64,000 nucleotides of DNA, taken from assembly GCF_001458355.1 (NCBI RefSeq), contig NZ_CYSA01000018.1:1-64000 (forward strand), in the 5' to 3' direction. This document shows positions 9,496 through 18,934 of the stretch, one piece after another; positions within the stretch are counted from its first letter, which is position 1, and the number at the start of each line of letters is the position of its first letter. Below the pieces are notes generated by a model. That model was not told the DNA's origin. It saw nothing but the letters and a program-made list of their open reading frames with translations, and ran no database searches. A program made the translations under genes and the position numbers. Origin of the DNA: Thalassovita gelatinovora. GTDB lineage: Bacteria > Pseudomonadota > Alphaproteobacteria > Rhodobacterales > Rhodobacteraceae.

Positions 9496-11751
9496 TCAGC
9501 CTTCGACCCGGGACAGATCGGCAACGCCAAGACAGATCTGCCGGATCCGTGCCAGAAGGTTGAGCCGGTTGCGCCGCACAACGTCATTGTCGGAATTCAC
9601 CTGCACCGCTTCGAAAAACGCATCGATCGGGGCACGCAATCCCGCCATCCCGGTCATTGCGGCTTCGAAATCTTCGGCCTGCATCGCCGGGGTGATCACG
9701 GTTTCCGCCTTGTCCAACGCAGCGAACAAAGCCTTTTCCGCGTCGGTTTCAGCGAATTTCACATCCGCCCCGAAACTGTATTCGACACCGTCTTTTTCTT
9801 CGGCTTGAATCAGGATGTTGTTGGCCCGCTTGAAGCCTTGCAGCAGGTTTTCACCATCATCGGTTTTCAAGAACCCGCCCAGCGCATGGGCACGTTTGAC
9901 CAGAAGCGTCAGATCATCATTGCCCGGCATGCCGAGGCAGGCGTCGATCACGTCATGGCGCAGACCTTCGTCGCGCAGATAAACCTTCAGCCGGTCATGC
10001 AAGAATGCCAGCAAATCGGTGGACAGGTCCGGCACCGCGTCGCCCACCGTGCGCAACAGCGATCCTTCGCCCGTTTCAGGGGTATCTTCCCTATCGTCGA
10101 ACTTATCAAGCACCGCGCGGAAAGCGGCACCGAACACTCCATGATCTGCAATTTCGTCCAGCGTTTCTTCCAGCGCTTCGATTTCGCCCTCATTGGCCCC
10201 TTCGCGGTGCAGGTTGATCTTGTGCTTGAGCAACTGGCTGTCGATGAACTGATCAAGGTTGGCGCGGATATCACCCGCCAGCACGATCCGGATCACCCCC
10301 AGCGCCGCGCGGCGCAATGCAAACGGGTCTTTCGAACCGGTGGGTTTTTCGTCAATCGCCCAAAACCCGGTCAGCGTATCGATCTTGTCGGCCAAAGCCA
10401 CCACTTGGGAAACAGCTGCCGCCGGCACGTCATCGGACGGCCCCAGCGGCGAATAATGGTCTTCACACGCCGCCGCGACCTCGGACGGAAGCCCCGCCGC
10501 TTGGGCGTAATACCGGCCCATCAGCCCCTGCAATTCGGGGAATTCGTAAACCATTTCCGAACTCAGATCGGCCTTGGCGACTTTGGCGGCCTGTTCGGCC
10601 AGATCCGGTTCGACCTGTAGCGCCGGGGCGATTTCGCGCGCCAAAGCGGCGATCCGGTCAATCCGCGCCGCCTGAGTGCCAAGACGGTTGTGGAATGTCA
10701 CGTTTTTCAACTGTTCGGTCCAACGGGTCATTCCGGCCCGGGCTTCGCGCAAATCATTTTCCCAGAAGAATTTCGCATCCGACAACCGCGCCGACAGCAC
10801 TTTCTGATTGCCCGCCAAAATGGTCGCGCCGTGATCGGAGGTTTCACGATTGGCCACGGTTACAAAGCGTTCGATCCGACCGGTTTTGGGGTTTTTCACA
10901 GAAAAGAATTTCTGATGTTCTTTCATCGAGGTCTGTAACACCTCGGGCGGCAGGTCGAGGAATTCAGCCCCGATTTCGCCCATCAGGACCACCGGCCATT
11001 CGACCAACCCCGCAACCTCGGCCAGCAGACCTTTGTCTTCGACCACGTCCAAACCGCTGGCAAAGGCCTGATTTGTCGCGTCATGCCAGATATGGTCGGC
11101 GCGTTCGTGCGCATCCAGGATCACGTGGTCGCGTTTCAGCTTGGCTGCGTAATCGTCGAACCCGGATACCGGGAACCGGCCCGCCCCCATGAAACGGTGG
11201 CCTTCGGTCATGTTACCCGCCTGGATGCCATCGACATCCATCGGCACGATGTCGGCCTCGCCGGCATCATTGGTCAGGATGCACAGGATCGAATGCAAGG
11301 GCCGCACCCACCGCAGGCTGCCCGTGCCCCACCGCATCGATTTCGGCCAAGGGAAGTTGCGAATGGTATTTTCCAGCACCTCGGCCACGATTTCCGACGC
11401 CGGGCGGCCCGGTTTTTCGATCACGGCAAAGAATACCTTGCCCTTCTTGTCGTCGCGTTCTTCCAGCTGGTCGCGGCTGACCCCGGCGCCGCGCAAAAAG
11501 CCCTCGATCGCCTTTTCGGGTGCATCAATGCGCGGCCCTTTGCGTTCCTCGCGCACGGTTGGGCTTTTGTCTAACAACCCCTCCAGCGCCAAGGTCAGGC
11601 GGCGCGGGGTCGAAAAGGCGGCAGCCCCTGCATAGGTCAGACCGGCCTCGACCAATCCATTGGTCACCAGCTTTTTCAGGTCTTCGGCCGCCCGCGCCTG
11701 CATCCGGGCGGGGATTTCTTCCGAAAAGAGTTCGATCAGCAAATCGGGCAT
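9496..11751 (-). CDS. glyS: Glycyl-tRNA synthetase, beta subunit
   Basis: The 751-residue product begins MPDLLIELFSEEIPARMQ, the standard GlyS start, and continues with FSTPRRLTL, RKGPRIDAP, HRFM, the EVAGLVEWP segment, LPPEVLQTSMKEHQKFF and FVTVANRE, followed by a C-terminal DALR-type anticodon-binding region (residues about 640-751). With GlyQ it forms the alpha2-beta2 enzyme that charges tRNA-Gly. The frame extends 35 codons further upstream, but the start at 11751 gives the conserved N-terminus. It sits one base after the stop of the small anchored-protein gene, in the order glyQ, small gene, glyS. Confidence 0.97.
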   Translation of the reverse strand: MPDLLIELFSEEIPARMQARAAEDLKKLVTNGLVEAGLTYAGAAAFSTPRRLTLALEGLLDKSPTVREERKGPRIDAPEKAIEGFLRGAGVSRDQLEERDDKKGKVFFAVIEKPGRPASEIVAEVLENTIRNFPWPKSMRWGTGSLRWVRPLHSILCILTNDAGEADIVPMDVDGIQAGNMTEGHRFMGAGRFPVSGFDDYAAKLKRDHVILDAHERADHIWHDATNQAFASGLDVVEDKGLLAEVAGLVEWPVVLMGEIGAEFLDLPPEVLQTSMKEHQKFFSVKNPKTGRIERFVTVANRETSDHGATILAGNQKVLSARLSDAKFFWENDLREARAGMTRWTEQLKNVTFHNRLGTQAARIDRIAALAREIAPALQVEPDLAEQAAKVAKADLSSEMVYEFPELQGLMGRYYAQAAGLPSEVAAACEDHYSPLGPSDDVPAAAVSQVVALADKIDTLTGFWAIDEKPTGSKDPFALRRAALGVIRIVLAGDIRANLDQFIDSQLLKHKINLHREGANEGEIEALEETLDEIADHGVFGAAFRAVLDKFDDREDTPETGEGSLLRTVGDAVPDLSTDLLAFLHDRLKVYLRDEGLRHDVIDACLGMPGNDDLTLLVKRAHALGGFLKTDDGENLLQGFKRANNILIQAEEKDGVEYSFGADVKFAETDAEKALFAALDKAETVITPAMQAEDFEAAMTGMAGLRAPIDAFFEAVQVNSDNDVVRRNRLNLLARIRQICLGVADLSRVEG

Positions 11752-11752
11752 G

Positions 11753-12280
11753 TCAGTAGCCTTCCGGGGGTGTTGGGCAATCTTCGGGGGCGGGTTCGCC
11801 GTTGAAAACGACCTCGCCGCAATGGTTGATCTGGTGCCAGACATATCCATGACCATCGGCGGTCACCGCGACCACGCGGTCGATACCGTAATGCACGTTC
11901 TGTTGACCGAGAAACGCCAGCGCGTCACCCTGTTCCAGCGCAGCACCCAGCTTTTTAGCATCGAAACAATCGAACCAGCCGGGCGCGACCAAGGGTTCTG
12001 CACCATCATAGATTTCATAGGTTTCGGTCAGCATAGCCTGACTGATCGGCGTGATAAAACAGGCGCGATAGCGGATCGGCGAACTATCGGAATCGATCGC
12101 CTCGAACCCTTCGTAAAGGATCGGTTCCGGCAGGCCGGTGATCAGTGACGTCATCTGCACGTCTTCCGTCCCCGTGGCCACGACCTTGTCATAATAGGCA
12201 TAGACCTGAAGATAATACATGGCCACTCCGGCCACCAACGCCGTCACCACGATGAACCCCGCGAGTAATTTTCCGGTCAT
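11753..12280 (-). CDS. Small membrane-anchored protein between glyQ and glyS (possibly DUF6446)
   Basis: The 175-residue product has a single N-terminal membrane segment ([22 protein letters not shown], split here by its flanks, about residues 3-24) followed by an extracytoplasmic domain with three cysteines at about 74, 103 and 149 and a Pro/acidic end. The ATG overlaps the glyQ stop by 4 bp (ATGA), and its own stop is one base before glyS, so the three genes are translationally coupled. I recall a family of this kind at this place in Rhodobacterales (DUF6446), from memory only. No function is known to me; location between synthetase subunits need not imply a role in charging. Confidence 0.82.
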   Translation of the reverse strand: MTGKLLAGFIVVTALVAGVAMYYLQVYAYYDKVVATGTEDVQMTSLITGLPEPILYEGFEAIDSDSSPIRYRACFITPISQAMLTETYEIYDGAEPLVAPGWFDCFDAKKLGAALEQGDALAFLGQQNVHYGIDRVVAVTADGHGYVWHQINHCGEVVFNGEPAPEDCPTPPEGY

Positions 12281-13209
12281 TCTGCCGCATATCCCCCGGC
12301 TTCGGTTTGCACGAAAGCATCGGCGCATTTTTTCGCCAAGGTCCGAACCCGGCCAATATAGGCCTGTCGTTCGGTGACAGAAATCACCCCGCGCGCGTCC
12401 AGCAGGTTGAACAAATGGCTGGCCTTGATGCACTGATCATAAGCCGGATGCGCCATCACGATACGTTTGCCGGTCTTGGGATCGTCATAGGGATGTTCAA
12501 GGATCGACTGGCATTCTGCTTCGGCTTCTTCGAAATGCTTCAGCAGCACGTCAGTATTGGCCACGTCGAAATTCCAGCGGCTGTATTCTTCTTCGGTCTG
12601 GCGAAACACATCGCCATATTTCAGCGCGGTCGGGGATTGCGGGTCGTTGTAAGGCATGTCCATCACATGATCGATGCCCAGCACATACATCGCCAACCGT
12701 TCCAGACCATAGGTCAGCTCGCCCGAAACCGGGTGGCAATCATGGCCACCGACCTGCTGGAAGTACGTGAACTGACTGACTTCCATCCCGTCGCACCAGA
12801 CTTCCCAACCCAGTCCCCAGGCGCCCAGAGTCGGACTTTCCCAATCATCCTCGACGAAGCGGATGTCGTGCAGATCCATATCGATCCCGATCGCTTCCAG
12901 CGATCCCAGATAGAGATCCTGCAAATCGGGCGGGCTGGGTTTGATCAGCACCTGGTATTGGTAATAATGCTGCAACCGGTTGGGGTTTTCGCCATAACGT
13001 CCATCTGTCGGGCGGCGCGACGGCTGCACATAGGCGGCGGCCCAAGATTTCGATCCCAGCGACCGCAGCGTGGTGGCCGGATGAAACGTCCCCGCGCCGA
13101 CTTCCATGTCATAAGGCTGCATCACAGCACAGCCTTTGTTCGCCCAGTAATTCTGAAGCCTCAGGATGATTTCCTGGAAACTACGCGGTTTGGTGATCGG
13201 TTCTGCCAT
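12277..13209 (-). CDS. glyQ: Glycyl-tRNA synthetase, alpha subunit
   Basis: The 310-residue class II catalytic subunit shows the standard features. [17 protein letters not shown] and the [16 protein letters not shown] segment form the ATP/glycine site. [16 protein letters not shown] contains class II motif 2. [20 protein letters not shown] and [10 protein letters not shown] (motif 3 region) follow. It is the first gene of the glyQ-small gene-glyS operon, with a 4-bp overlap to the next gene. The upstream 185 bp to the divergent protease-like gene holds both promoters. Confidence 0.97.
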   Translation of the reverse strand: MAEPITKPRSFQEIILRLQNYWANKGCAVMQPYDMEVGAGTFHPATTLRSLGSKSWAAAYVQPSRRPTDGRYGENPNRLQHYYQYQVLIKPSPPDLQDLYLGSLEAIGIDMDLHDIRFVEDDWESPTLGAWGLGWEVWCDGMEVSQFTYFQQVGGHDCHPVSGELTYGLERLAMYVLGIDHVMDMPYNDPQSPTALKYGDVFRQTEEEYSRWNFDVANTDVLLKHFEEAEAECQSILEHPYDDPKTGKRIVMAHPAYDQCIKASHLFNLLDARGVISVTERQAYIGRVRTLAKKCADAFVQTEAGGYAAE

Positions 13210-13394
13210 AATCGCTGCCCTGTCGGCCTGTGTGGTGTCGCGTTTTTAATCGCTAGAAATCGCTGGCCCTAACTACGGCCCACATCGCGCGGGGTCAATT
13301 GCAGCCGTGTTCATATTTTGGATGCAAGCCTTTGCTAATTTGATAAAACGTCAATGAAGCGTTCATACTGCGACAGGCAAGGATTAGACGGATT

Positions 13395-15134
13395 ATGATG
13401 AAACTATTGGTTTCGCTGTTATTTGCAGTGATGATGATGACCCGCGCCGCGTTGGCGCAACAAGATCTGGTCTGGGTCCAGATCGAAGCCCAACCGAATT
13501 TGAACACCGCCCAAGACCGCATTCGCGATTATTCTTCGTCGCTTGAGGATGTGAACGGGTTCGAAATGCCGGGCGGCTGGTACGCGATTGCGCTTGGCCC
13601 CTATGCGCGTGACGATGCCGAACAGGTTCTAGCGGTCCTGCGCGCCGAAGGCAAAATACCGCGGGACGCTTATATCGCCTTTACCAACGCCTATCGGCAA
13701 CAATTCTGGCCGGTCGGTTCGGAAATGATGGCACAGGTGTCCCCCGTCACACCGCAGGGTCAAACCACCCCAACAGAAATGGTTGAGCCACAACCGGTTG
13801 TGCAGCAAGACCCCGACGAAACGCCGGCTCAGGCCCGCCGCAGCGAAGCCGAGCTCAGCAAAGACGAGCGCATGCAATTGCAGGTTATGCTGCAATGGGC
13901 CGGATTTTACGATTCCGCGATCGACGGCGCCTTTGGCCGTGGCACCCGCCGGTCGATGGGCGATTGGCAAGCGGCCTATGGCTATGACGCCACCGGCGTT
14001 CTGACCACCCGTCAACGCGCCGAACTGGAACGGCAATATTATGCGGTGCTGGAAGGAATGGACCTGCAACTGGTGCGCGATACCGAGGCGAGGATCGAAA
14101 TGCGCTTGCCGCTGGGCGTGGTCAAGTTCAGCAAATACGAAGCCCCCTTTGCGCATTACGACGCCACCGGCGACATTGACGCAAAGGTGCTGCTGATCAG
14201 CCAGGCCGGCGATCAGAAAACGCTGTTCGGCCTCTATGACATAATGCAGACGCTGGAAATCGTGCCGCTGAACGGTCCGCGGGAACGCGACAAGGACAGC
14301 TTCGTGCTGATCGGCGAAAACGCCAAATTGATCTCGCACACCCAAGCCAGCCTGAAAGACGGGCACATCAAGGGCTTCACCCTGATCTGGCCCGCTGGCG
14401 ACGAGGAACGTCGCAAGCGTATTCTGGGGCTGATGCAGGAAAGCTTCAGCCGGATGGACGGCGTGATGAGCCCGGCCGTCGGCGGCACGTCCGAACAAAG
14501 CGTCGACCTGCTGTCCGGCCTTGAAATCCGCAAACCCCGGCTGTCGCGGTCCGGCTTTTTCGTCGATGCCAAAGGGACTGTTGTGACCACCAGCGAGGCG
14601 GTGCAGAACTGCACCCGGATCACGCTGGAACACGGCATCGAAGCCGAAGTGATCGGCCGCGACGACGCGCTTGGCGTGGCGGTTTTGAAACCCAGCGTGG
14701 CGCTGGCCCCGGCCCAGGTGGCCGCGTTGCAAATCGCCGCACCGCGGCTGCAATCGGATGTGGCCGTGTCGGGCTATTCCTATGGCGGCGTTCTGGGTGC
14801 GCCGACCCTAACCTTCGGTACGCTGGCCGATCTGCGCGGGTTGTCGGGCGAAGAAGATCTGGCGCGGCTGGCGCTAAGCGCCCTGCCCGGCGATGTCGGC
14901 GGTCCGGTCTTTGATGCCGGCGGCGCGGTGATGGGGATGCTGCTGCCCAAGCCCGCAGGTGGCAAACAATTGCCCGACGATGTCAGCTTTGCGCTGGATG
15001 CCGGTGCCATCAACGGGATGCTGGCCGATCTGGGGCTGACCCCGGTTGCGACCGACACCCTTGGGCTGATGGCCCCCGAAGACCTGACCAAACAGGCCGG
15101 CAGCATGACCGTGCTGGTCAACTGCTGGTATTGA
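13395..15134 (+). CDS. Secreted SPOR / peptidoglycan-binding protein with an inactive trypsin-like domain
   Basis: The 579-residue protein has a signal peptide (1-21). A SPOR-like segment follows (about 24-105, WVQIEAQPNLNTAQDRI through YAIALGPYARDDAEQVLAVLR), then a Pro/Gln-rich linker, a PG_binding_1 domain (155-212, LQVMLQWAGFYDSAIDGAFGRGTR) and a C-terminal chymotrypsin-fold domain (about 375-560). In that domain the HtrA-type His position reads VVTTSEAV (Glu401), the Asp position reads DALGVAVLK (Gly427) and the Ser motif reads GDVGGP (Val501). All three catalytic residues are therefore absent. It is likely a cell-envelope binding protein. It is divergent from glyQ and ends at a strong terminator. 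Confidence 0.85.
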   Translation: MMKLLVSLLFAVMMMTRAALAQQDLVWVQIEAQPNLNTAQDRIRDYSSSLEDVNGFEMPGGWYAIALGPYARDDAEQVLAVLRAEGKIPRDAYIAFTNAYRQQFWPVGSEMMAQVSPVTPQGQTTPTEMVEPQPVVQQDPDETPAQARRSEAELSKDERMQLQVMLQWAGFYDSAIDGAFGRGTRRSMGDWQAAYGYDATGVLTTRQRAELERQYYAVLEGMDLQLVRDTEARIEMRLPLGVVKFSKYEAPFAHYDATGDIDAKVLLISQAGDQKTLFGLYDIMQTLEIVPLNGPRERDKDSFVLIGENAKLISHTQASLKDGHIKGFTLIWPAGDEERRKRILGLMQESFSRMDGVMSPAVGGTSEQSVDLLSGLEIRKPRLSRSGFFVDAKGTVVTTSEAVQNCTRITLEHGIEAEVIGRDDALGVAVLKPSVALAPAQVAALQIAAPRLQSDVAVSGYSYGGVLGAPTLTFGTLADLRGLSGEEDLARLALSALPGDVGGPVFDAGGAVMGMLLPKPAGGKQLPDDVSFALDAGAINGMLADLGLTPVATDTLGLMAPEDLTKQAGSMTVLVNCWY

Positions 15135-15155
15135 TTTACCGGATCATCGAAAAAC

Positions 15156-15184
15156 AAAAACCGGCGCTTCGGCGCCGGTTTTTC
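15156..15184 (+). terminator. Intrinsic terminator of the SPOR/pseudoprotease gene
   Basis: The arms CCGGCGC (15161-15167) and GCGCCGG (15172-15178) with a TTCG loop are extended by an A5/T5 pairing and followed by TTTTTCTTT. It starts 22 bp past the stop codon and lies 40 bp before the convergent trkH stop. Confidence 0.92.
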
Positions 15185-15223
15185 TTTGCGACGACCTTAT
15201 CGATCCGCCCTGAAAAGGCCCTG

Positions 15224-16672
15224 TTATCCACGCCAGAAAGCGACTGTCAGCATCGCATAAACCACCAACAGTTCCAGCCGACCGATCAGCATCGCCAACG
15301 ATAGCACCCATTTCGCGGTATCGTTAAGATCGGCGAATGTCCCCGCCGGACCGATGGTATCGCCCAATCCGGGGCCGATATTTGCCAGCGCCGAAGCCGC
15401 ACCGGAAACCGCGGTGATGAAATCCAGACCGGTCATCCCAAGCACCACAGACAAAAGACCCAGTGTCACCAGAAAAAACACGAAAAATGACATGACCGAA
15501 TTCAGCGCGTCATCGCTGATCTTGCGGCCGTCATAGCGCGGCACGAACACCCCGTTGGGGGACCGTGTTTTCTTCAACTGCGCTTTGATCGAGGCAAGCA
15601 GGATCTGGTAGCGGAATATCTTGATCGAACAGGCCGTCGAGCCAGCGCAACCACCGATCAAACCGGTGAAAAAGAACACCGTGATCAGCAGGTTACCCCA
15701 CGCCATGTAATCGGCGCTGGCATATCCGGTGCCGGTGATAATCGAGGTAATGTTGAACACCGCCTCGCGGAAAGACGTTTCCCAGTGATGCGGAAAGACC
15801 GCCAGTAGCACCAAAGTCGTGAAAGCCACCAGCGCCACCACCACTAGGATAAAGCCATAGACTTGCTTGTCCCGCAGCAGGGCGGTGCGATGGCCGTTGA
15901 CCATCTGGACGTACCGCACGAAGGGAAGCGCCGCCAGAACCATGAAAACCGCAGCCACATATTCCAACGGGCCGGAAAACGCGCTGAAGGACGCATCATG
16001 GGTGGAAAAGCCACCCGTCGAAACCGTGGTCAGCGCATGCACGGTCGCATCGAACGCTTCCATTCCCAGCATCATGTAGGTGAACAGACATGTCAGCGTC
16101 AGCGCAAAATAAATCACCGAAATCTGCGACGCGATTTCTGTTGCGCGAGGCAGAATCTTGCCCATCGTGTCGAAGCTTTCGGACCGGAAAATCTGCATTC
16201 CGCCCACCCGCAATTCGGGCAAGAACACCATCGCCACCACGATGATGCCGATCCCACCCAGCCATTGCAGAATACCGCGCCACAGCAACAATCCCTTGGG
16301 CATGGCATCGAGACCGGTAAAGACGGTCGCCCCCGTCGTGGTCAGCCCTGACATCGCTTCGAAAAATGCGTCCACCGGGCGCGCTTCGGTTTCCCCCAGC
16401 ATGAAGGGCAGCGCACCGAACATCGGCAATGCCACCCAAACGCCCGTGGTCAGAAGGAAGGTTTGCTGGATCGACAGGCCTTCGCGCAAACCATTGCGAC
16501 AGGCCAGCGCGGTCAATCCCCCGATTACCACGCTCAGTATTGCGCTTTCGGAAAAGCTGCGCCAATGGCCATGCCCTTCCGCTATATCGACCAACATCGG
16601 AGGCAGCATGGCCAACCCCAGCGCCGCGACCAGAAGGCCGATCACATACCCGACGGGTCGAAAATCAATCAT
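15224..16672 (-). CDS. trkH: TrkH-family potassium uptake channel subunit
   Basis: The 482-residue membrane protein has about ten hydrophobic helices and the four pore loops of the Trk/Ktr/HKT family: GLTTTGATVFTGLD, TTVSTGGFSTHD, ITGTGYASAD and ANIGPGLGDTIGP. Each supplies a filter glycine. TrkH imports K+ together with a cytoplasmic RCK regulator such as TrkA, which is not in this window. The ATG at 16672 gives the usual N-terminus MIDFRPVGYVIG; the frame remains open 12 codons upstream. It is convergent with the pseudoprotease gene. Confidence 0.93.
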   Translation of the reverse strand: MIDFRPVGYVIGLLVAALGLAMLPPMLVDIAEGHGHWRSFSESAILSVVIGGLTALACRNGLREGLSIQQTFLLTTGVWVALPMFGALPFMLGETEARPVDAFFEAMSGLTTTGATVFTGLDAMPKGLLLWRGILQWLGGIGIIVVAMVFLPELRVGGMQIFRSESFDTMGKILPRATEIASQISVIYFALTLTCLFTYMMLGMEAFDATVHALTTVSTGGFSTHDASFSAFSGPLEYVAAVFMVLAALPFVRYVQMVNGHRTALLRDKQVYGFILVVVALVAFTTLVLLAVFPHHWETSFREAVFNITSIITGTGYASADYMAWGNLLITVFFFTGLIGGCAGSTACSIKIFRYQILLASIKAQLKKTRSPNGVFVPRYDGRKISDDALNSVMSFFVFFLVTLGLLSVVLGMTGLDFITAVSGAASALANIGPGLGDTIGPAGTFADLNDTAKWVLSLAMLIGRLELLVVYAMLTVAFWRG

Positions 16673-16728
16673 GAATGCAGCGATGACCCGGGCGGCACAA
16701 TCTGTCAAGCCGACTTACACATCGTATC

Positions 16729-16766
16729 AAAAACAAAGCCCCTCGCCGGAGATGCCGGCGTGGGGC
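16729..16766 (-). terminator. Intrinsic terminator of the DUF1127 gene
   Basis: On the minus strand the arms GCCCC-A-CGCCGG and CCGGCG-A-GGGGC pair with one central A-A mismatch around a 5-base loop and are followed by TTTGTTTTTG. The hairpin (16738-16766) lies 32 bp past the DUF1127 stop codon and separates it from trkH. Confidence 0.85.
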
Positions 16767-16797
16767 CATGAAGGTCGCTGCTGTATGTCTAAACGGA

Positions 16798-17025
16798 TCA
16801 GACGTAGAACATGTCGCGGAAGACATAGTAGGCGATGTTTTCGCGCTTCAATCCCATTGCAGCCAATTCCGCATCAGTCTTGGCGTTCAGCGCTTCGATT
16901 TCTGCGCTGCGCGACTTCTGTTCCATATAAGCGTTCATTCCGGTAGCAATACCGGCCATGAAATCATCGAAACGGACACGAAGGCCGGACTTTTCAACCG
17001 GCAGATTTGTTGCTTGAGTAGCCAT
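16798..17025 (-). CDS. DUF1127 (YjiS-like) small protein
   Basis: The 75-residue product ends in the DUF1127 pattern: an Ala/Glu-rich helix IEALNAKTDAELAAMGLKRENIAYYVFRDMF, where TDAELAAMGL(K/R)R is the family hallmark. Related small proteins in alphaproteobacteria bind RNA and influence phosphate, nitrogen or C1 metabolism, often under stress or sRNA control; that is family knowledge, not visible here. A GAGG-type ribosome site precedes the ATG. It is monocistronic, with a terminator directly after it. Confidence 0.85.
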   Translation of the reverse strand: MATQATNLPVEKSGLRVRFDDFMAGIATGMNAYMEQKSRSAEIEALNAKTDAELAAMGLKRENIAYYVFRDMFYV

Positions 17026-17152
17026 TTTGGAAACCTCGGTTATCTTCTCTGGTTTCCTCCCTTGCTTCTTAATTTAGGTAAGCCTGACTGACTTTACCAA
17101 TACCGTTTAGACATATCTGGCCTGCATTTGCTGCAACGCAGCAAATTTCACC

Positions 17153-17500
17153 TCAGACCGGCATGTTGTCTTGGGAATCTTCGCCGTCGGACGTGGTCTT
17201 GGCACTGGTTTCAGGCATGACCGGCGGTGCCGACGGTTTGCGGGTTTGGCGCGATTTGGCGGCCTGCGGCTTGGCTGCGCCATGCGACCTGGCAGTCGCA
17301 GGCTTGGTCGCGACTTTCCGTTTCGGTGCTGACTCGACGGTGGTTGCGGTCTCTGCCCCTGTTTGCGTCTTTGAGGCGGGTATCGCGGCCATCGACATTT
17401 TTGACAGCGCCTGCATCATCTCCATTTGGCATTCCAGGCTCAGCGACGCCAGACGAAAGAAGGCGGTCGACATTTGGTAAGGGTTCATGACGTGGATCAT
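17153..17500 (-). CDS. Small protein with hydrophobic/Met-rich head and basic Ala/Lys tail
   Basis: The 115-residue product has an N-terminal helix-like part (1-42: NPYQMSTAFFRLASLSLECQ, then MEMMQALSKMSMAAI) and a low-complexity tail rich in Ala, Lys, Pro and Thr (KRKVATKPATARSHGAAKPQ). The head recalls phasin-like or granule-associated helices; the tail resembles the nucleic-acid-binding or polyanion-binding tails of phasin and histone-like proteins. Neither is conclusive. AAGGAT lies seven bases before the start. It stands alone between the DUF1127 gene and folE2. Confidence 0.7.
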   Translation of the reverse strand: MIHVMNPYQMSTAFFRLASLSLECQMEMMQALSKMSMAAIPASKTQTGAETATTVESAPKRKVATKPATARSHGAAKPQAAKSRQTRKPSAPPVMPETSAKTTSDGEDSQDNMPV

Positions 17501-17698
17501 TTGCTATCCTTTTTTCGGAACAAAGGGCGTATTTTGAACCTAACTAGCGGCTGCATATTACAAGGTGATGAATGCTCCTATGCTTCATCAATCCGCTTGG
17601 CAAAGTCACGACAAACCACGCGATCCGGCCAAAACGGCGGATTTACCGCAATAAAGCGCCCGCTGTGCCCAAATTATAAGCACCAAAGCACCTCAAGA

Positions 17699-18799
17699 TC
17701 AGCCGACGTGATACAGCGTGTTGAACAGTTTCGGATCAATGCTTTCGCTGGAAAAGGTTTCGCCTTCTGTCAGGATGCTGACGGCATCATGGCTGTGCAG
17801 ACTTTCCTGATGGCTGGCCACAATGCGAAAATCACCAACGCGCGGGTCGTCTTCCAGATGCTGCGCGAATAGCCGCGCCGCGTCTTCGACAAAGATCGGA
17901 TTGGCCGCGTTAAGTTCGGCAAAGGCCTGTTCATCTTCGCGTTTGACCATGACTTGCGTTTCGGTCGGTACCGCGGTGCGCACCATATCGATCAGGTCCT
18001 CGAACCAAAGACATTCACCGTCTTGCGCCACGACGGAAATCCGCGCCACTGACCGCTGCGAATGCGGCGTTGCCAGTTGGCCGCGAAATTGCCGCGCATG
18101 TTCGCTCAGTTCCAAAGAACACGGGCAGGTCGAGGAATAGACATAGTCGAGATGGATGATTTTTTTGCGCGTCCCTGCGGTTTCGATCAGTTCCAGCGCG
18201 ATGTCGTAATATTGGAACCCTTCCAACCCCGACCGCAAGGAAGACAGTTTCACCGGATAGGAAAACCGCATCTGTATCCGCGCATCGAAACTGTCCAGAT
18301 CGGTTTTGTAATCTTCCAGCGCCGCTTCGATCACTTCGAAGCTGAAGGTTTTTTCGGCATGCCGATAGAAGGACCGCATGATGCGGGACATGTTGATGCC
18401 CTTCTTTTCCGCCTCAAGGCTGACGGTGCCGGTAACGCTGGTTTCCAGCGACAGGTCCCCATCATCACGGGTGTGGAACCGGATCGGCAAACGGAAATTG
18501 GAAATGCCGACATGCTGAATGATCCGTTTCGCACCCCGGATCAGGCTGGCCGGTCCGTTTTGCAGATCGGGCAGGCTGTCTTTATAGCCGGAATCGACCG
18601 CGAAATCCTCGGGGTATTCGCGCCGCAATGCCGGGTAATTGCCCAATGCCGCATCGGGCAACAACCGCGAAACAGCCGGATCGAGATCGGCAATTTCTTC
18701 TGGCGTGGCCTGCGCCGCCCAATCTCTCAGCCGGGCCAAGGCCTGTTCCGCATCTTCGCGGCTGAGCGGTTTGTTGAGTTCGGGCATAAAGACGTTCAT
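17699..18799 (-). CDS. folE2: GTP cyclohydrolase FolE2 (type IB)
   Basis: The 366-residue product opens the GTP imidazole ring to form dihydroneopterin triphosphate, the first folate step. FolE2 markers are present: the Cys-containing STCPCSLELSEHARQFRGQLATPHSQRS segment (quoted here as STCPCSLELSEHA), LRSGLEGFQYYDI, and LEDLIDMVRTAVPTETQV-type C-terminal elements. FolE2 replaces FolE in many bacteria and accepts metals other than zinc. The start at 18799 is preceded by GGAGG and gives the usual short N-terminus. It supplies the folB/folP pathway encoded about 13 kb away. I saw no convincing Zur site upstream. Confidence 0.93.
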   Translation of the reverse strand: MNVFMPELNKPLSREDAEQALARLRDWAAQATPEEIADLDPAVSRLLPDAALGNYPALRREYPEDFAVDSGYKDSLPDLQNGPASLIRGAKRIIQHVGISNFRLPIRFHTRDDGDLSLETSVTGTVSLEAEKKGINMSRIMRSFYRHAEKTFSFEVIEAALEDYKTDLDSFDARIQMRFSYPVKLSSLRSGLEGFQYYDIALELIETAGTRKKIIHLDYVYSSTCPCSLELSEHARQFRGQLATPHSQRSVARISVVAQDGECLWFEDLIDMVRTAVPTETQVMVKREDEQAFAELNAANPIFVEDAARLFAQHLEDDPRVGDFRIVASHQESLHSHDAVSILTEGETFSSESIDPKLFNTLYHVG

Positions 18800-18934
18800 G
18801 TCCTGGCCTCCTGGGCAAACTGATAGCAATGCTAATTTAGGGCCGTCGGGCCGGTTTGCAAATTCCCGTCGTGATTTCACCCGAAAACGGCTGTTTGGAC
18901 GCGGGCGACGATCCGCCCCCGCCCGGCCCGGAAA

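Noticed and set aside
18800-18870. Possible Zur box upstream of folE2
   Set aside because: The sequence near TGATAGCAATGCTAATTTA is only weakly dyadic and lacks the usual GTTATA-type core.
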